A DNA stretch of 30,642 nt from a virus (IMGVR_UViG_3300030673_000034:1-30642); one strand, 5' to 3'; positions 8,154-15,732 are shown, numbered from the stretch's first letter. Numbers and translations are program-made. The notes: generated by a model not told the origin, from the sequence alone.

Positions 8154-9124
8154 TGAAAAAACATGAAGAGATAGCATGGGCAATGCTGACTGACGTAGAG
8201 AAGAACAGTCTATATTTAACGTTAAACAATGGGATGTCTTCATGGGAAGCTGGAGAAGTATTAAAGCTATCACACTATAAGTATTTAGAACTAAAAGAGA
8301 GGGCAGAGAAATTCTTTAGGCTATTTGTGGAATACTTCGAAATAGGCATAGAAAGTTTATTCAGCCCTCAAACAGTTGCTGATTCAAGGTTTAGGGATTA
8401 CATAGAAGCATGCTTAGAAAAACGTATAGTAAGAAGTGAAGCAATAACTTATTGTGGAGATTCCTCTTTAGTTGTACCAAGCATCAGTCAAACCTTCATA
8501 ATAAAAAACATGGATAGGCTAAGCAAATCTGAATGTCAGATAGACATAAGGTTATACAAACTAATCATGGAATTTGATCGATGGAATAACTGGAGAATAC
8601 TACCCAGGAAAATACAACAACCTTCAGCATATAAACGAAGGAATAACAAAAGGGATAAGGTATACATTACTTATATGAATAAACTTGCAGAATACAAAGT
8701 AAAAGCTATTATGAATATCTTCTGGTATGTTCCTCGAAAACCTAATAAAAAAATATACTATATTCCCTTAGTTTCTAGCACTTTATTTAGCGATGGCTAC
8801 AAGGTAATACCCATAAAAACTGATGACACCACCTTAAAAAAACTATCCAAACTATGTATATACATATTTAAAGAAGAAGAACAAGCAGATGTATTTGGTT
8901 ATATGCTAACAAGGTATTTCAAGGAAGATTTAAAAGCATCACAAGGTCAAAAGTATTGGCCAGAATACCGGGACTGTTTAACTAGAACAGTAAACTATAA
9001 CCAAGTAAACAATATAAACTTTTACATTGATAGACTTGATATGGCATATAACGACTTCACTCATAAACCAGCAAAAAATAAATCCCTACATAATGAAAGG
9101 AGAGCTCCTGATGAAATTTTTTAA
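8153..9124 (+). CDS. Unknown protein with possible sigma-region-4-like HTH
   Basis: This 323-residue protein has no family I can name with confidence. Residues about 12-56 follow the spacing of a sigma-70 region 4 or LuxR-type helix-turn-helix: LTDVEKNSLYL, NNGMSSWEAGEVLKLS, then YLELKERAEKFF. The rest is rich in Lys, Arg and aromatic residues, and shows no membrane segment. It shares one base with the NusG-like gene stop (TGATG), so the two are translationally coupled. That makes a transcriptional role plausible but not shown. It is the last gene of the replication block, and a promoter follows. It could equally be a DNA-binding replication accessory protein. Confidence 0.75.
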   Translation: MKKHEEIAWAMLTDVEKNSLYLTLNNGMSSWEAGEVLKLSHYKYLELKERAEKFFRLFVEYFEIGIESLFSPQTVADSRFRDYIEACLEKRIVRSEAITYCGDSSLVVPSISQTFIIKNMDRLSKSECQIDIRLYKLIMEFDRWNNWRILPRKIQQPSAYKRRNNKRDKVYITYMNKLAEYKVKAIMNIFWYVPRKPNKKIYYIPLVSSTLFSDGYKVIPIKTDDTTLKKLSKLCIYIFKEEEQADVFGYMLTRYFKEDLKASQGQKYWPEYRDCLTRTVNYNQVNNINFYIDRLDMAYNDFTHKPAKNKSLHNERRAPDEIF

Positions 9125-9130
9125 AAATTA

Positions 9131-9160
9131 GTGTATATAATATAAATGTCGTATATTTGC
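9131..9160 (+). promoter_or_regulatory. Bacteroidota-type promoter for the 9188 operon
   Basis: The -7 element TATATTTG is at 9152-9159, followed by C. The -33 position is a degenerate match (GTG at 9131-9133, spacing 18). The upstream AT tract resembles the other promoters here. It lies between the end of the 8153 gene and the next start, with a 28-base AT-rich leader. Confidence 0.65.
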
Positions 9161-9187
9161 AAATAATTAATAATTCAACAATTCAAC

Positions 9188-9751
9188 ATGAAAACCAGAG
9201 TCAAGAAACAAAAGGGAAACGACAAGAAGGCTAATATCAAGGGCATTGCTGGAACCCATGATAGAAAGTCTTACAAGGACCTAAAACGGGAAGCCGTTAT
9301 AAGGGGCATGGCTTTCCAAGATGTGGTAGAAGCAAACATCTACAGCCTAATTTCCTTTATCGAATCCAGCTTATCAAAACCTGACCTTTCATTAATTGAT
9401 CAATTCGATGACTGGGTGGATAATCAATTAGAACTTATTGGTTACTCAGCAGACAATGCAATGAGACATCCTCAACTACGGTTGGGGTTTATTGGTGAAA
9501 AAGACGAAGATGGAAACATCACTAAACACAAAAGAATTAAAGGCTTAACTAAACCTAAGAAAGTAAAAAGGGAACGAGATGAAGCTGGTTTATACAAAGG
9601 AACTAAAAAATCTTACACCTTCGAACTTGCAAGAAGGGGCAAGTCACTTGAGAAGGTTAATGCTAGGGTCCTAAAGAAATTCCCAGATGCCTCACTAAAA
9701 TCAGTTAGCATATGGTTCCGAACTGCAAACAGGGAAGCTAAGAAAGCATGA
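9188..9751 (+). CDS. Unknown basic protein, possible DNA-binding C-terminus
   Basis: This 187-residue protein is first in a promoter-driven operon. The N-terminus (1-37) is strongly basic. The middle (45-90) looks helical. Residues about 140-187 (SYTFELARRGKSLEKVN, then a helix with SVSIWFRTANREAKK) resemble two helices of a helix-turn-helix with a Trp in the second. I do not recognise the family. Being first in the operon and basic, it may bind nucleic acid. The start 28 bases after the -7 element follows an A-rich leader. It overlaps the next gene by ATGA. Confidence 0.8.
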   Translation: MKTRVKKQKGNDKKANIKGIAGTHDRKSYKDLKREAVIRGMAFQDVVEANIYSLISFIESSLSKPDLSLIDQFDDWVDNQLELIGYSADNAMRHPQLRLGFIGEKDEDGNITKHKRIKGLTKPKKVKRERDEAGLYKGTKKSYTFELARRGKSLEKVNARVLKKFPDASLKSVSIWFRTANREAKKA

Positions 9752-10119
9752 TAAATCAGGATATGGAAAAAGTATTTAATAGCCCCTCACTATTAACCAT
9801 ACTATATGAAAGGGCATTATTTGAAAATAGTGATAAAGCCATATACAATGAATACTTTACCTTTTACTTTACTATAGAAGATTTTAGAAGGCTAATACTC
9901 ATTGAAAAGCTTTTAAAACCTCACACGGGTAAATATGACACTATAAGATATGGGTTATTAGAAAATACTAAAGCTGATAAGCCTCTATCTGGGTGCACGG
10001 TATTTATACATGATGAACTAGATTGGGGTGACTCTTACCACCTAAAAACAAATACTGATAACTTTGAGTATGCTGGAGCACAATATGTTATCAATAATAA
10101 AGGGCTTTATAAATCATGA
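9748..10119 (+). CDS. Hypothetical protein
   Basis: This 123-residue protein is of unknown function, mixed alpha/beta by composition. It has an aromatic-rich stretch (YNEYFTFYFTIEDFRRL) near residue 40 and a Gly/Tyr-rich C-terminus. There is no signal peptide, membrane segment or recognisable motif. Both ends overlap neighbours by four bases (ATGA), so translation is coupled within the 9188-11336 operon. Confidence 0.8.
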   Translation: MINQDMEKVFNSPSLLTILYERALFENSDKAIYNEYFTFYFTIEDFRRLILIEKLLKPHTGKYDTIRYGLLENTKADKPLSGCTVFIHDELDWGDSYHLKTNTDNFEYAGAQYVINNKGLYKS

Positions 10120-10517
10120 GAAAAGTAAACGACCAAAAGATATATAAGAATAAGTACTACCCCTGGTACTACAAGGAGAGCCTAAAAGTAAATCTTGTAC
10201 CAATATCCTATTATACTAGAGAGGAAGCTTTATTTACTCTAGAAAAGCAATTTGGGAATAAGGGCATGCTAGAGCTAAAGGTAATCAAGGGGTCAGTTGC
10301 AATAAAGGAAGGCCTGGAACTTGGTAAGAACTCTTTTAGGTTAGATGGGAAAAGCCACCAAGTAAAAAAATACTATGTCCCACCAGAATACCAATTCAAC
10401 AGGTCAAGGAGAAGGACTTACTTCAAGCTTCTAAAAAGAAGGAATAAAGACAACCAGCCATCAGGAGTGGTAAGGTTACATAAAACATATAAACTAAAAA
10501 CTTATGGTACTAGGTGA
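10116..10517 (+). CDS. Hypothetical basic protein
   Basis: This 133-residue protein is very rich in Lys, Arg and Tyr, with a basic C-terminal third (FNRSRRRTYFKLLKRRNKD and beyond). That suggests nucleic-acid binding or ribosome contact, but no family is recognised. It sits in the middle of the five-gene operon, overlapping the previous gene by ATGA and the next by 14 bases. Confidence 0.78.
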   Translation: MRKVNDQKIYKNKYYPWYYKESLKVNLVPISYYTREEALFTLEKQFGNKGMLELKVIKGSVAIKEGLELGKNSFRLDGKSHQVKKYYVPPEYQFNRSRRRTYFKLLKRRNKDNQPSGVVRLHKTYKLKTYGTR

Positions 10518-11043
10518 TACTACAATAGATTGGGTAAAGGTATATAAGAAAAGGGACCTATCCTACAGGTTATGGAAAAGGCTTTTAAATGGGGGAGATT
10601 GGCTTACCCTATATAAGGATGAAGAAATCCAGCCCAATGACCTACTACTTATTATGAAGATACATAAAATGTATGTCATACCCCTAAAGAAGTTAATAAG
10701 AAAGTTACCCAAAATAATAGAAGCCTATGAGGCATGGCTACCCACAAGGAATATACCATTCCAAAAAACCAGTAAAGACAAGTACTTAGCTAAAGAATTA
10801 GCATTCAGAGGGTTTGTTCCTATTGCCCAATTTGATTACTCTAATACCAAGTTTTGCTATATAATGAGCAACCGTTCAATAGAAAATACTATATGGGTAT
10901 ACCCTATGAAATTCACATTGAACTATGATCAATTACAAAAGGATATTAAAAAAGGCAAGGATATAAACATAAGGTATATATATCCCAATTTTGCAGCCAT
11001 TGCCTTACAAGGTTGCACTAAAATTCAATACTGTAATTTATGA
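10504..11043 (+). CDS. Hypothetical protein
   Basis: This 179-residue protein has alternating basic and aromatic segments, and a Lys-rich helix (IPLKKLIRKLPKIIEAY) around residues 60-76. Three cysteines lie scattered in the C-terminal half. No domain is recognised and no membrane segment seen. The first ATG (10504) overlaps the previous gene by 14 bases, and the end overlaps the next start by ATGA, so it belongs to the 9188 operon. Confidence 0.78.
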   Translation: MVLGDTTIDWVKVYKKRDLSYRLWKRLLNGGDWLTLYKDEEIQPNDLLLIMKIHKMYVIPLKKLIRKLPKIIEAYEAWLPTRNIPFQKTSKDKYLAKELAFRGFVPIAQFDYSNTKFCYIMSNRSIENTIWVYPMKFTLNYDQLQKDIKKGKDINIRYIYPNFAAIALQGCTKIQYCNL

Positions 11044-11336
11044 TAAACGTAATAAAACAAGAAGAGCCTAAGTTGCCTAAGCTCAAATACTACTTGGCAA
11101 CATATAAGAAGTATATGCCAGTTGAAACTGAGATTATAAAACATGTTAAGTACAACATTATACCCACAGATGAAATAACTAGTAAAGAACCATTAGATAT
11201 CAGTGAGGATAATACCATTGATGATATTAAAAATGCTATTGCCCAATTGGTGCTATTCAATCAAGAAAACAAGAGCAATATACTTCAAGGAAGTTTGGGA
11301 AACTATATAATACAGCAAAAGCTCATTAATGAGTAA
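11040..11336 (+). CDS. Hypothetical protein
   Basis: This 98-residue protein is last in the 9188 operon. The N-terminal half is basic (PKLPKLKYYLATYKKYMP), and the C-terminal half is acidic then helical (DDIKNAIAQLVLFNQE). There is no recognised domain. Translation is coupled to the previous gene by ATGA. A 42-base AT-rich leader follows before the Asp-repeat protein. Confidence 0.75.
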   Translation: MINVIKQEEPKLPKLKYYLATYKKYMPVETEIIKHVKYNIIPTDEITSKEPLDISEDNTIDDIKNAIAQLVLFNQENKSNILQGSLGNYIIQQKLINE

Positions 11337-11378
11337 AACAACAATAACAATTATTAATTTTTAAAAAACAATTACATC

Positions 11379-11819
11379 ATGGCTAAGAAAGCAAAAGTAA
11401 AAGAAGTAACAGTAGAGTCTACAGAATTTTTAGGCGGTGGCCTTATCAAAATCACCATGTCGGATGGTTCAATCATCTTTGCATTAACAATCACCCAGGA
11501 AGTTATCGACCTAATTGCACCGGAAGCTGATGATGATGATGACGATGATTCGGACGATGATGATGATGATGATGACGATGATTCGGACGATGATGATGAT
11601 GATGATGACGATGATTCGGACGATGATGATGATGACGAAGTCACTGCAGAATCACTTGCCGAAATGGATTATGAAGAACTGGAAGATGTCTGCGATGACA
11701 AAGACCTTGACACTGATCCTGATGACTTCGATGAGGAAGAAGTTGAAAAACTCCGGTCTGCCATCGCAAAAGAACTGGGCATCAAACTTCCCAAGGCTGC
11801 CAAAAAAGGCAAAAAATAA
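11379..11819 (+). CDS. Asp-repeat protein with LEM/HeH-like C-terminus
   Basis: The 146-residue protein has three parts. The N-terminal domain (about 8-48) is beta-rich. An acidic block (51-86) is almost entirely Asp, with Ser at 58, 69 and 80 every 11 residues. The C-terminal segment (89-135) contains ESLAEMDYEELEDVCDD, EEEVEKLRSAIAKELGI and a basic tail. This recalls small helix-extended-helix (HeH/LEM) folds found in phage nucleic-acid-associated proteins. The acidic block could bind divalent cations, mimic DNA or bind the Lys-rich proteins encoded downstream. Codon use is unlike the preceding operon (CTG, CGG, GAC, ATC, TTC), consistent with high expression. A structured hairpin follows. 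Function is unknown. Confidence 0.85.
   Translation: MAKKAKVKEVTVESTEFLGGGLIKITMSDGSIIFALTITQEVIDLIAPEADDDDDDDSDDDDDDDDDDSDDDDDDDDDDSDDDDDDEVTAESLAEMDYEELEDVCDDKDLDTDPDDFDEEEVEKLRSAIAKELGIKLPKAAKKGKK
11530..11637 (+). repeat. Tandem 33-bp Asp-codon repeat
   Basis: The unit TCG GAC, six GAT, GAC, two GAT begins at 11550, 11583 and 11616 (33-base period, the last unit partial), preceded by a partial unit. The GAC codons sit at the same place in each unit, so the repeat grew by DNA duplication rather than by chance choice of Asp codons. Copy number is likely to vary between relatives. Confidence 0.9.
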
Positions 11820-11824
11820 ACCAC

Positions 11825-11888
11825 TAAGGGGGGCTCACAGTACTGGTTATGAACCTTAAGCATAACACTTACTTGACTACCCCCCTTA
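11825..11888 (+). terminator. Structured intergenic hairpin, probable terminator
   Basis: TAAGGGGGG (11825-11833) pairs perfectly with CCCCCCTTA (11880-11888), and TGTTTT follows. The 46-base loop holds further short inverted repeats: GGTT-ATG-AACC near 11844 and TAAG...CTTA near 11858-11872. The whole could fold as a branched RNA. The strong G-C stem after a highly expressed gene fits a terminator or 3' stabiliser. Confidence 0.6.
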
Positions 11889-11942
11889 TGTTTTACAACA
11901 TTTCTTAAACACAAATATTTAATTTTTACAACAACACTCATT

Positions 11943-12332
11943 ATGGCTAAAGACAAATCAGCTTCAAAAAAAGACGAAGCTAAAGGAAAAGTAAAAGGTG
12001 CAGATGCTACAGCAGAAGCTGCAAAACTGGCAAAACGCGAAGCTCGCAAAGAGGCCCTTAAAGCCCGTCCAGATGGACAACGTCAAAACTCGAAACAGAT
12101 TGATACCCTTACGGTAGGTAAAACTACAGTTGAAACATTTGGTTGCTCGGTTCGTAAAACGGGTACCCTGGTAACAACAGTTATCAAAAACGAAAAAGGG
12201 GATGCTATTGCAGTTGCTGTCACATTCGTTCCGGGTGTTAAGGTGAAAGCCAAAAAAGGTCACGGAATGCTTCAACCGGGAGTTGCTGGTGAAGGCAAGA
12301 AAAAGAAAGGCGCTGAAGAAGACGAAGATTAA
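11943..12332 (+). CDS. Lys/Ala-rich protein with acidic tail, probable abundant protein
   Basis: In this 129-residue protein, residues 1-50 are Lys, Ala and Arg-rich and helical-looking. Residues 53-102 form a beta-rich core (DTLTVGKTTVETFGCSV, then TLVTTVIKNEKGDAIAVAVTF). The C-terminus is a poly-Lys stretch followed by EEDED. I recognise no family. Codons are biased to CGT/CGC/CCG/CTG, unlike most genes here (AGG, CTA), suggesting a highly expressed product such as a nucleoid-type or virion-associated protein. It has its own strong terminator and a leader (TTTAATTTTTAC) resembling that of the Asp-repeat gene. Confidence 0.82.
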   Translation: MAKDKSASKKDEAKGKVKGADATAEAAKLAKREARKEALKARPDGQRQNSKQIDTLTVGKTTVETFGCSVRKTGTLVTTVIKNEKGDAIAVAVTFVPGVKVKAKKGHGMLQPGVAGEGKKKKGAEEDED

Positions 12333-12367
12333 TCTTCACAACAAAAACATTAGGTAAATTTGGGTTT

Positions 12368-12399
12368 AAAGGTAGGGGGGCAACTTCCTACCTTTATTC
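12368..12399 (+). terminator. Terminator after the Lys/Ala-rich protein gene
   Basis: AAAGGTAGG (12368-12376) pairs with CCTACCTTT (12387-12395) with a ten-base loop, then ATTCATTT. The perfect 9-bp stem lies 36 bases after the stop codon. Confidence 0.8.
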
Positions 12400-12418
12400 A
12401 TTTATAAACATTCACAAT

Positions 12419-12622
12419 ATGGATGACGAGAAAGAAATTATTTATATTGCACTAAGCAATTCAATAAGTTATTATAGAACTTTACTAGAATCAAGCAAGG
12501 AATTGCCCAAAGAAGATGAAATAATGGCTAAACATATTTTATTAAGAACTGAGCAATTATTAGATATGTATGCTTTGCTAATTGATGGTAATGAGAAACT
12601 AATGGATAGACCAAGATGGTAG
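12419..12622 (+). CDS. Small hypothetical protein
   Basis: This 67-residue acidic helical protein (MDDEKEIIYIALSNSISYY at the start) has no recognised domain. It lies 20 bases past a terminator. The next gene starts within its last codons (7-base overlap), so they form a pair. No promoter resembling the others is visible upstream, so it may depend on read-through. Confidence 0.7.
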   Translation: MDDEKEIIYIALSNSISYYRTLLESSKELPKEDEIMAKHILLRTEQLLDMYALLIDGNEKLMDRPRW

Positions 12623-13005
12623 GATTAAAAGAATTGTTATCACTAATACAAGAGTCACTAATTGACTTACAGGTAGTGGAGGCTAATCTATATGCTGCAA
12701 AAGCTAAAGGTAAACATGGTCTACAGGACATCATGTCTAAAAGGGCTGCAATGGTTAAGTCAAAGATAAGAAGTTACCAAACAAAACTTCTCAACTATGG
12801 ACATGGGAACATCCTACATATTAACTTTAGGGTGATTGAAGAAAATGATTTTAAGGTGCCTCAGGAATTTATTCATTACTATATTAATATAACAAGGGAA
12901 GAGGGGGAAGCTCTTTTAAACTATTGGGCAGATACCAAGGGCTTTAAAATACAAATCCTAGAGATTAAGGATATAGATACCCATAAATCCTATAAAAAGC
13001 TATAA
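12616..13005 (+). CDS. Hypothetical protein
   Basis: In this 129-residue protein, residues 1-60 look like helical hairpins (LLSLIQESLIDLQVVEANLY, then Lys/Arg-rich helices). Residues 70-125 alternate strands and helices (NILHINFRVIEEND). No family is recognised. It overlaps the previous small gene by 7 bases. A 40-base A-rich leader separates it from the Lys-rich gene. Confidence 0.75.
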   Translation: MVGLKELLSLIQESLIDLQVVEANLYAAKAKGKHGLQDIMSKRAAMVKSKIRSYQTKLLNYGHGNILHINFRVIEENDFKVPQEFIHYYINITREEGEALLNYWADTKGFKIQILEIKDIDTHKSYKKL

Positions 13006-13045
13006 TCATATACTATAATACAAACCAATAAAAAACAACAACAAA

Positions 13046-13594
13046 ATGGCAAAATCTGAAGTTAAGGTAGCTACTCCAAAGGTAGACGAAGAATTATTAT
13101 TAAAGAACAAAAAGGCAACCAAAAAACTTGCTAAGTATTTTGAAGAAAACAAACTGGATCCTACAGTGGATTACACCAAAAGCAAAAAGCATGGTGAAGC
13201 AGTTCGGGCTTTAGTAGCAGTCATTAATTCCACCAGGGATAAAATCAATGCCACCGCACCTGCTGAAAAAGGTAAGGGTGAAAGAACCAAAGAAAAGGTT
13301 GCAAAAGAAGGTGAAAAACCAAAGGAAAAGAAAGCATCAGTTCTTGCCAAATACGACTACCCATTGGTAAATGGCAAAGAAATGACCTCGGGTGAAAAAA
13401 AGAAATACAGGGTTAAAATGCGTGCCGGTAACAAACCAGAAAAGGTAGAAAAGGTTACTGACAAAAAAGCTAAGACTTTGGTTGAAGCTAAGCCAGAAAA
13501 GAAATCGGTTAAAGTAGAAGCTCCTGCCGCTGAAGCTAAAAAAACGGATAAGAAATCTGACAAGAAAAAAAAGAAACATACCAAGGAAGATTAA
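13046..13594 (+). CDS. Lys-rich, histone-like charged protein
   Basis: This 182-residue protein has a helical N-terminal half (about 12-70: LLLKNKKATKKLAKYF, then HGEAVRALVAVINSTRDKI), a Lys/Glu linker, a short core (KYDYPLVNGKEMTSGEKKKY, about 106-125) and a long Lys/Ala/Pro tail like that of histone H1 (145-182). I infer nucleic-acid binding or genome compaction. No family is recognised. It uses the same codon style as the other charged proteins. It has its own terminator and no clear promoter. Confidence 0.8.
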   Translation: MAKSEVKVATPKVDEELLLKNKKATKKLAKYFEENKLDPTVDYTKSKKHGEAVRALVAVINSTRDKINATAPAEKGKGERTKEKVAKEGEKPKEKKASVLAKYDYPLVNGKEMTSGEKKKYRVKMRAGNKPEKVEKVTDKKAKTLVEAKPEKKSVKVEAPAAEAKKTDKKSDKKKKKHTKED

Positions 13595-13653
13595 ATCAAC
13601 ACGGTAATAAATAGCCCGGTTCTTATCAAAGTATGAATCTCATTCTAACCCCC

Positions 13654-13687
13654 GACCGGAAATTGCACATGCTTTTTCCGGTCTTAG
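13654..13687 (+). terminator. Terminator after the Lys-rich protein gene
   Basis: GACCGGAAA (13654-13662) pairs with TTTCCGGTC (13675-13683), 12-base loop, then TTAG. The perfect stem has a weak downstream T tract. It ends 20 bases before the next gene. Confidence 0.72.
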
Positions 13688-13702
13688 TATTTAACTAACA
13701 TT

Positions 13703-14572
13703 ATGGACATAGCAAAAAAACTCCAGGAAACAGAAAACATATATAAGCCTAAACTCAGGGTGCAATACCTAAATGAGGATGGAACTATTCAATCAGACCG
13801 ATTGGTAGACCAGGCAATAGAATTTACTAATGGTCCAAAACAAGGCCACACAGGACCTCTAAGAATTGAGGCCAGCCTAATGTGTCAACAGGATGTTGAG
13901 TCATTAAAAGGTTACTTGGATAGAGTATCTTCTGGCTTAACAAGTAAACAGGTAAACCCAAGAGGTAGAACTCCTAATGCAATAACTGAGTTCAATTCTC
14001 CAAGGGAAGAGATCCTAAGCCACATTGAAAACATAGTAAAAAATGATGGTAGGGATCAGGATGAGATTATAACCCAATTAAGGGGTTTAGGATTTGTATT
14101 CATGCTAACAGAAGACTTCCTTACTTACTTCCCAGACTTCCCATTCAGAGACAGGGATATTGGAGAAGCTAGTACTACTGGTCAATACCCAGCATCACTA
14201 CAATGGATGGTAAGGTGCATCAAAAGGGCAAAGGATCCTAAAACAGATAAGTATGATCCTCAGATTATATTCGGCTTTCAAATAGTAGGAGAAAGGGAAG
14301 AGAAATTTGTTCCTTACTTATATAAAGAACGCAAAAAACCAATCAAGGCAAAAATACCAACTAAATATGCCCTATCATTTAACAACACTGAATTAACCAA
14401 GTTCCCTAAGTACATGATTGAGGAAGAGAGATTAAAATTCTCTACCGAAATGAGACAACTAATTGCCAGTCCAGAAAGAAAACCAACTAAGTTCTTCATA
14501 CGCTGGTATCAGGATGTTATATTCTCAAGTACTTTAAAAGACCAAATGGCAGAAGCCTACGAACGACGTTAA
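13703..14572 (+). CDS. Hypothetical protein, 289 residues
   Basis: I do not recognise a family. Residues 1-65 look beta-rich with a Gly/Pro loop (TNGPKQGHTGPLRIE). Residues 105-140 have a helical region (REEILSHIENIVKN, then EIITQLRGLGFVFML). The C-terminal third is basic and ends in helices (WYQDVIFSSTLKDQMAEAY). There is no signal or membrane segment. The length suggests a folded enzyme or structural protein. It follows a terminator with no clear promoter. A 11-base gap separates it from the next gene. Confidence 0.8.
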   Translation: MDIAKKLQETENIYKPKLRVQYLNEDGTIQSDRLVDQAIEFTNGPKQGHTGPLRIEASLMCQQDVESLKGYLDRVSSGLTSKQVNPRGRTPNAITEFNSPREEILSHIENIVKNDGRDQDEIITQLRGLGFVFMLTEDFLTYFPDFPFRDRDIGEASTTGQYPASLQWMVRCIKRAKDPKTDKYDPQIIFGFQIVGEREEKFVPYLYKERKKPIKAKIPTKYALSFNNTELTKFPKYMIEEERLKFSTEMRQLIASPERKPTKFFIRWYQDVIFSSTLKDQMAEAYERR

Positions 14573-14583
14573 TCACACATAAA

Positions 14584-15039
14584 ATGGAACTACACTTTTC
14601 AGACCAAGAAATTAAAATACTAAAAGACATCTGCGATATTCAAATTATATCATTCTCAAATATTCTAAGAGGGAACCTATTAGCAGAGGATGAAGAACTA
14701 CTATTGCAGTACCAAGCTTCACTAGATATTGCCAAAAGGGAGGCAAAATGGAAGATAAGCCAATACACAGAACTAAGTAAGCAACCAATGTACTTGGGTA
14801 TAATGGTTGAAAAAGATATTTCAATCATGAGGCATATCCTTTTCCACATGGAAGAAGTTTACATAGTAAAATACCCACAAGGGGTAAAAGACCTTTGGAA
14901 TAAGTTCTTCTTAATTGAGGAAACAAGGAACCCCGAGATCAAATTATTAACTACTAATATTAAACATGATGAAAAAAGCAAAAAAGCAAAAAAAGCAAAG
15001 TATATCAGTAACAATCGAAAAGTTCTCTATGTCAGTTGA
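14584..15039 (+). CDS. Hypothetical helical protein
   Basis: This 151-residue protein is mostly charged helices (EEELLLQYQASLDIAKREAKW-like region near 38-57), with an aromatic middle and a Lys-rich C-terminus coded by a run of A-rich codons (14970-15000). No domain is recognised. Its 3' end overlaps the KTSC gene in a different frame across that A-rich run, so either a frameshift or a later start of the KTSC gene is possible. Confidence 0.75.
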   Translation: MELHFSDQEIKILKDICDIQIISFSNILRGNLLAEDEELLLQYQASLDIAKREAKWKISQYTELSKQPMYLGIMVEKDISIMRHILFHMEEVYIVKYPQGVKDLWNKFFLIEETRNPEIKLLTTNIKHDEKSKKAKKAKYISNNRKVLYVS

Positions 15040-15301
15040 TTTGCCAAAACAAAAAAGGCAAGTAGTTGGGGGTTTCCCATTAAGTGAATTTACAAAAACA
15101 GAATCATCTAATATAACATCGGTATTCCATGATGGTAAATCCTGCCTATATATCCAATTCCACAATGGCAAGGTATATAAATATAGTGTATCCTCCACGG
15201 GTTATAAACAACTCCTTGAAGCCCAATCAATAGGCAAGTTTTTCTTCCAATACATAAAAGATAAATGCTCCTTTGAAGAAGTTGATATTAAACTAGAATA
15301 G
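14966..15301 (+). CDS. KTSC-domain protein
   Basis: This protein has 111 residues from this start. Residues about 46-100 match the KTSC domain pattern: a Ser-Ser-x-Ile segment, a strand with an aromatic/Gly turn (SVFHDG), L-x-I-x-F-x-N-G-x-x-Y-x-Y (61-73), then a Tyr-containing helix, an A-x-S-x-G-like AQSIG (86-90) and FFxxxIK (92-98). KTSC domains are small, found alone or fused to other domains in bacteria and phages, and their function is not settled. The start at 14966 overlaps the previous gene by 74 bases. ATG 15029 (overlap 11 bases, 90 residues) retains the whole domain and is the more usual spacing. The stop is TAG. Confidence 0.78.
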   Translation: MMKKAKKQKKQSISVTIEKFSMSVDLPKQKRQVVGGFPLSEFTKTESSNITSVFHDGKSCLYIQFHNGKVYKYSVSSTGYKQLLEAQSIGKFFFQYIKDKCSFEEVDIKLE

Positions 15302-15337
15302 ATGCTAGGCATACCCTTATAAACCTTTTTTAATTTA

Positions 15338-15367
15338 TTGTATATTCAATATATTGTATTATATTTG
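15338..15367 (+). promoter_or_regulatory. Bacteroidota-type promoter for the 15390 gene
   Basis: -33 TTG is at 15338-15340, with a 19-base spacer and -7 TATATTTG at 15360-15367. The spacer is nearly identical to that of the promoter at 25536. A 22-base AT-rich leader precedes the ATG. Confidence 0.85.
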
Positions 15368-15389
15368 CAAATAATTAATAATTTAATTT

Positions 15390-15689
15390 ATGCAAAACAG
15401 TAACCACATCAAGGATCACAAAGGGAAGATTGCTATGTTAGTAATAGTGGCTGTATTTTCAATCATCAGCTCAAAGAAAGCAGACTATACTCAGGGTTAT
15501 AATTTCCCCAAGCCAGACCCTTCTAGGGGTGCAGCTTGGGGCTACGACCCTAAAACTAAAGACTATCGCTATGAAAGCCATTGGCATGGACCTTTACCTA
15601 AGCAGGTAAAACCATCAGCCAAAGACACAACAGATTATGACAGTAGTGATATTGACAATATAATAGATGACATTGAAAGTAGCCGATAG
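15390..15689 (+). CDS. Small membrane-anchored protein
   Basis: This 99-residue protein has a short N-terminal segment with Lys and His, then one hydrophobic helix (AMLVIVAVFSIISS, about 15-28), followed by a hydrophilic region rich in Tyr, Trp, Pro and Asp (AAWGYDPKTKDYRY at 48-61). The layout fits a signal anchor or uncleaved signal, with the C-terminus outside the inner membrane. There is no lipobox Cys. The family is unknown. It has its own promoter and ends in TAG. Confidence 0.78.
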   Translation: MQNSNHIKDHKGKIAMLVIVAVFSIISSKKADYTQGYNFPKPDPSRGAAWGYDPKTKDYRYESHWHGPLPKQVKPSAKDTTDYDSSDIDNIIDDIESSR

Positions 15690-15732
15690 GCTAATCCACC
15701 CTAATACCATAGTAAATTTGTATTTTATAGTA

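Noticed and set aside
11515-11859. Met/Thr-rich frame over the Asp repeat
   Set aside because: It is the +1 frame of GAT repeats (ATG ATG), a direct result of the repeat, without a plausible start or motif.
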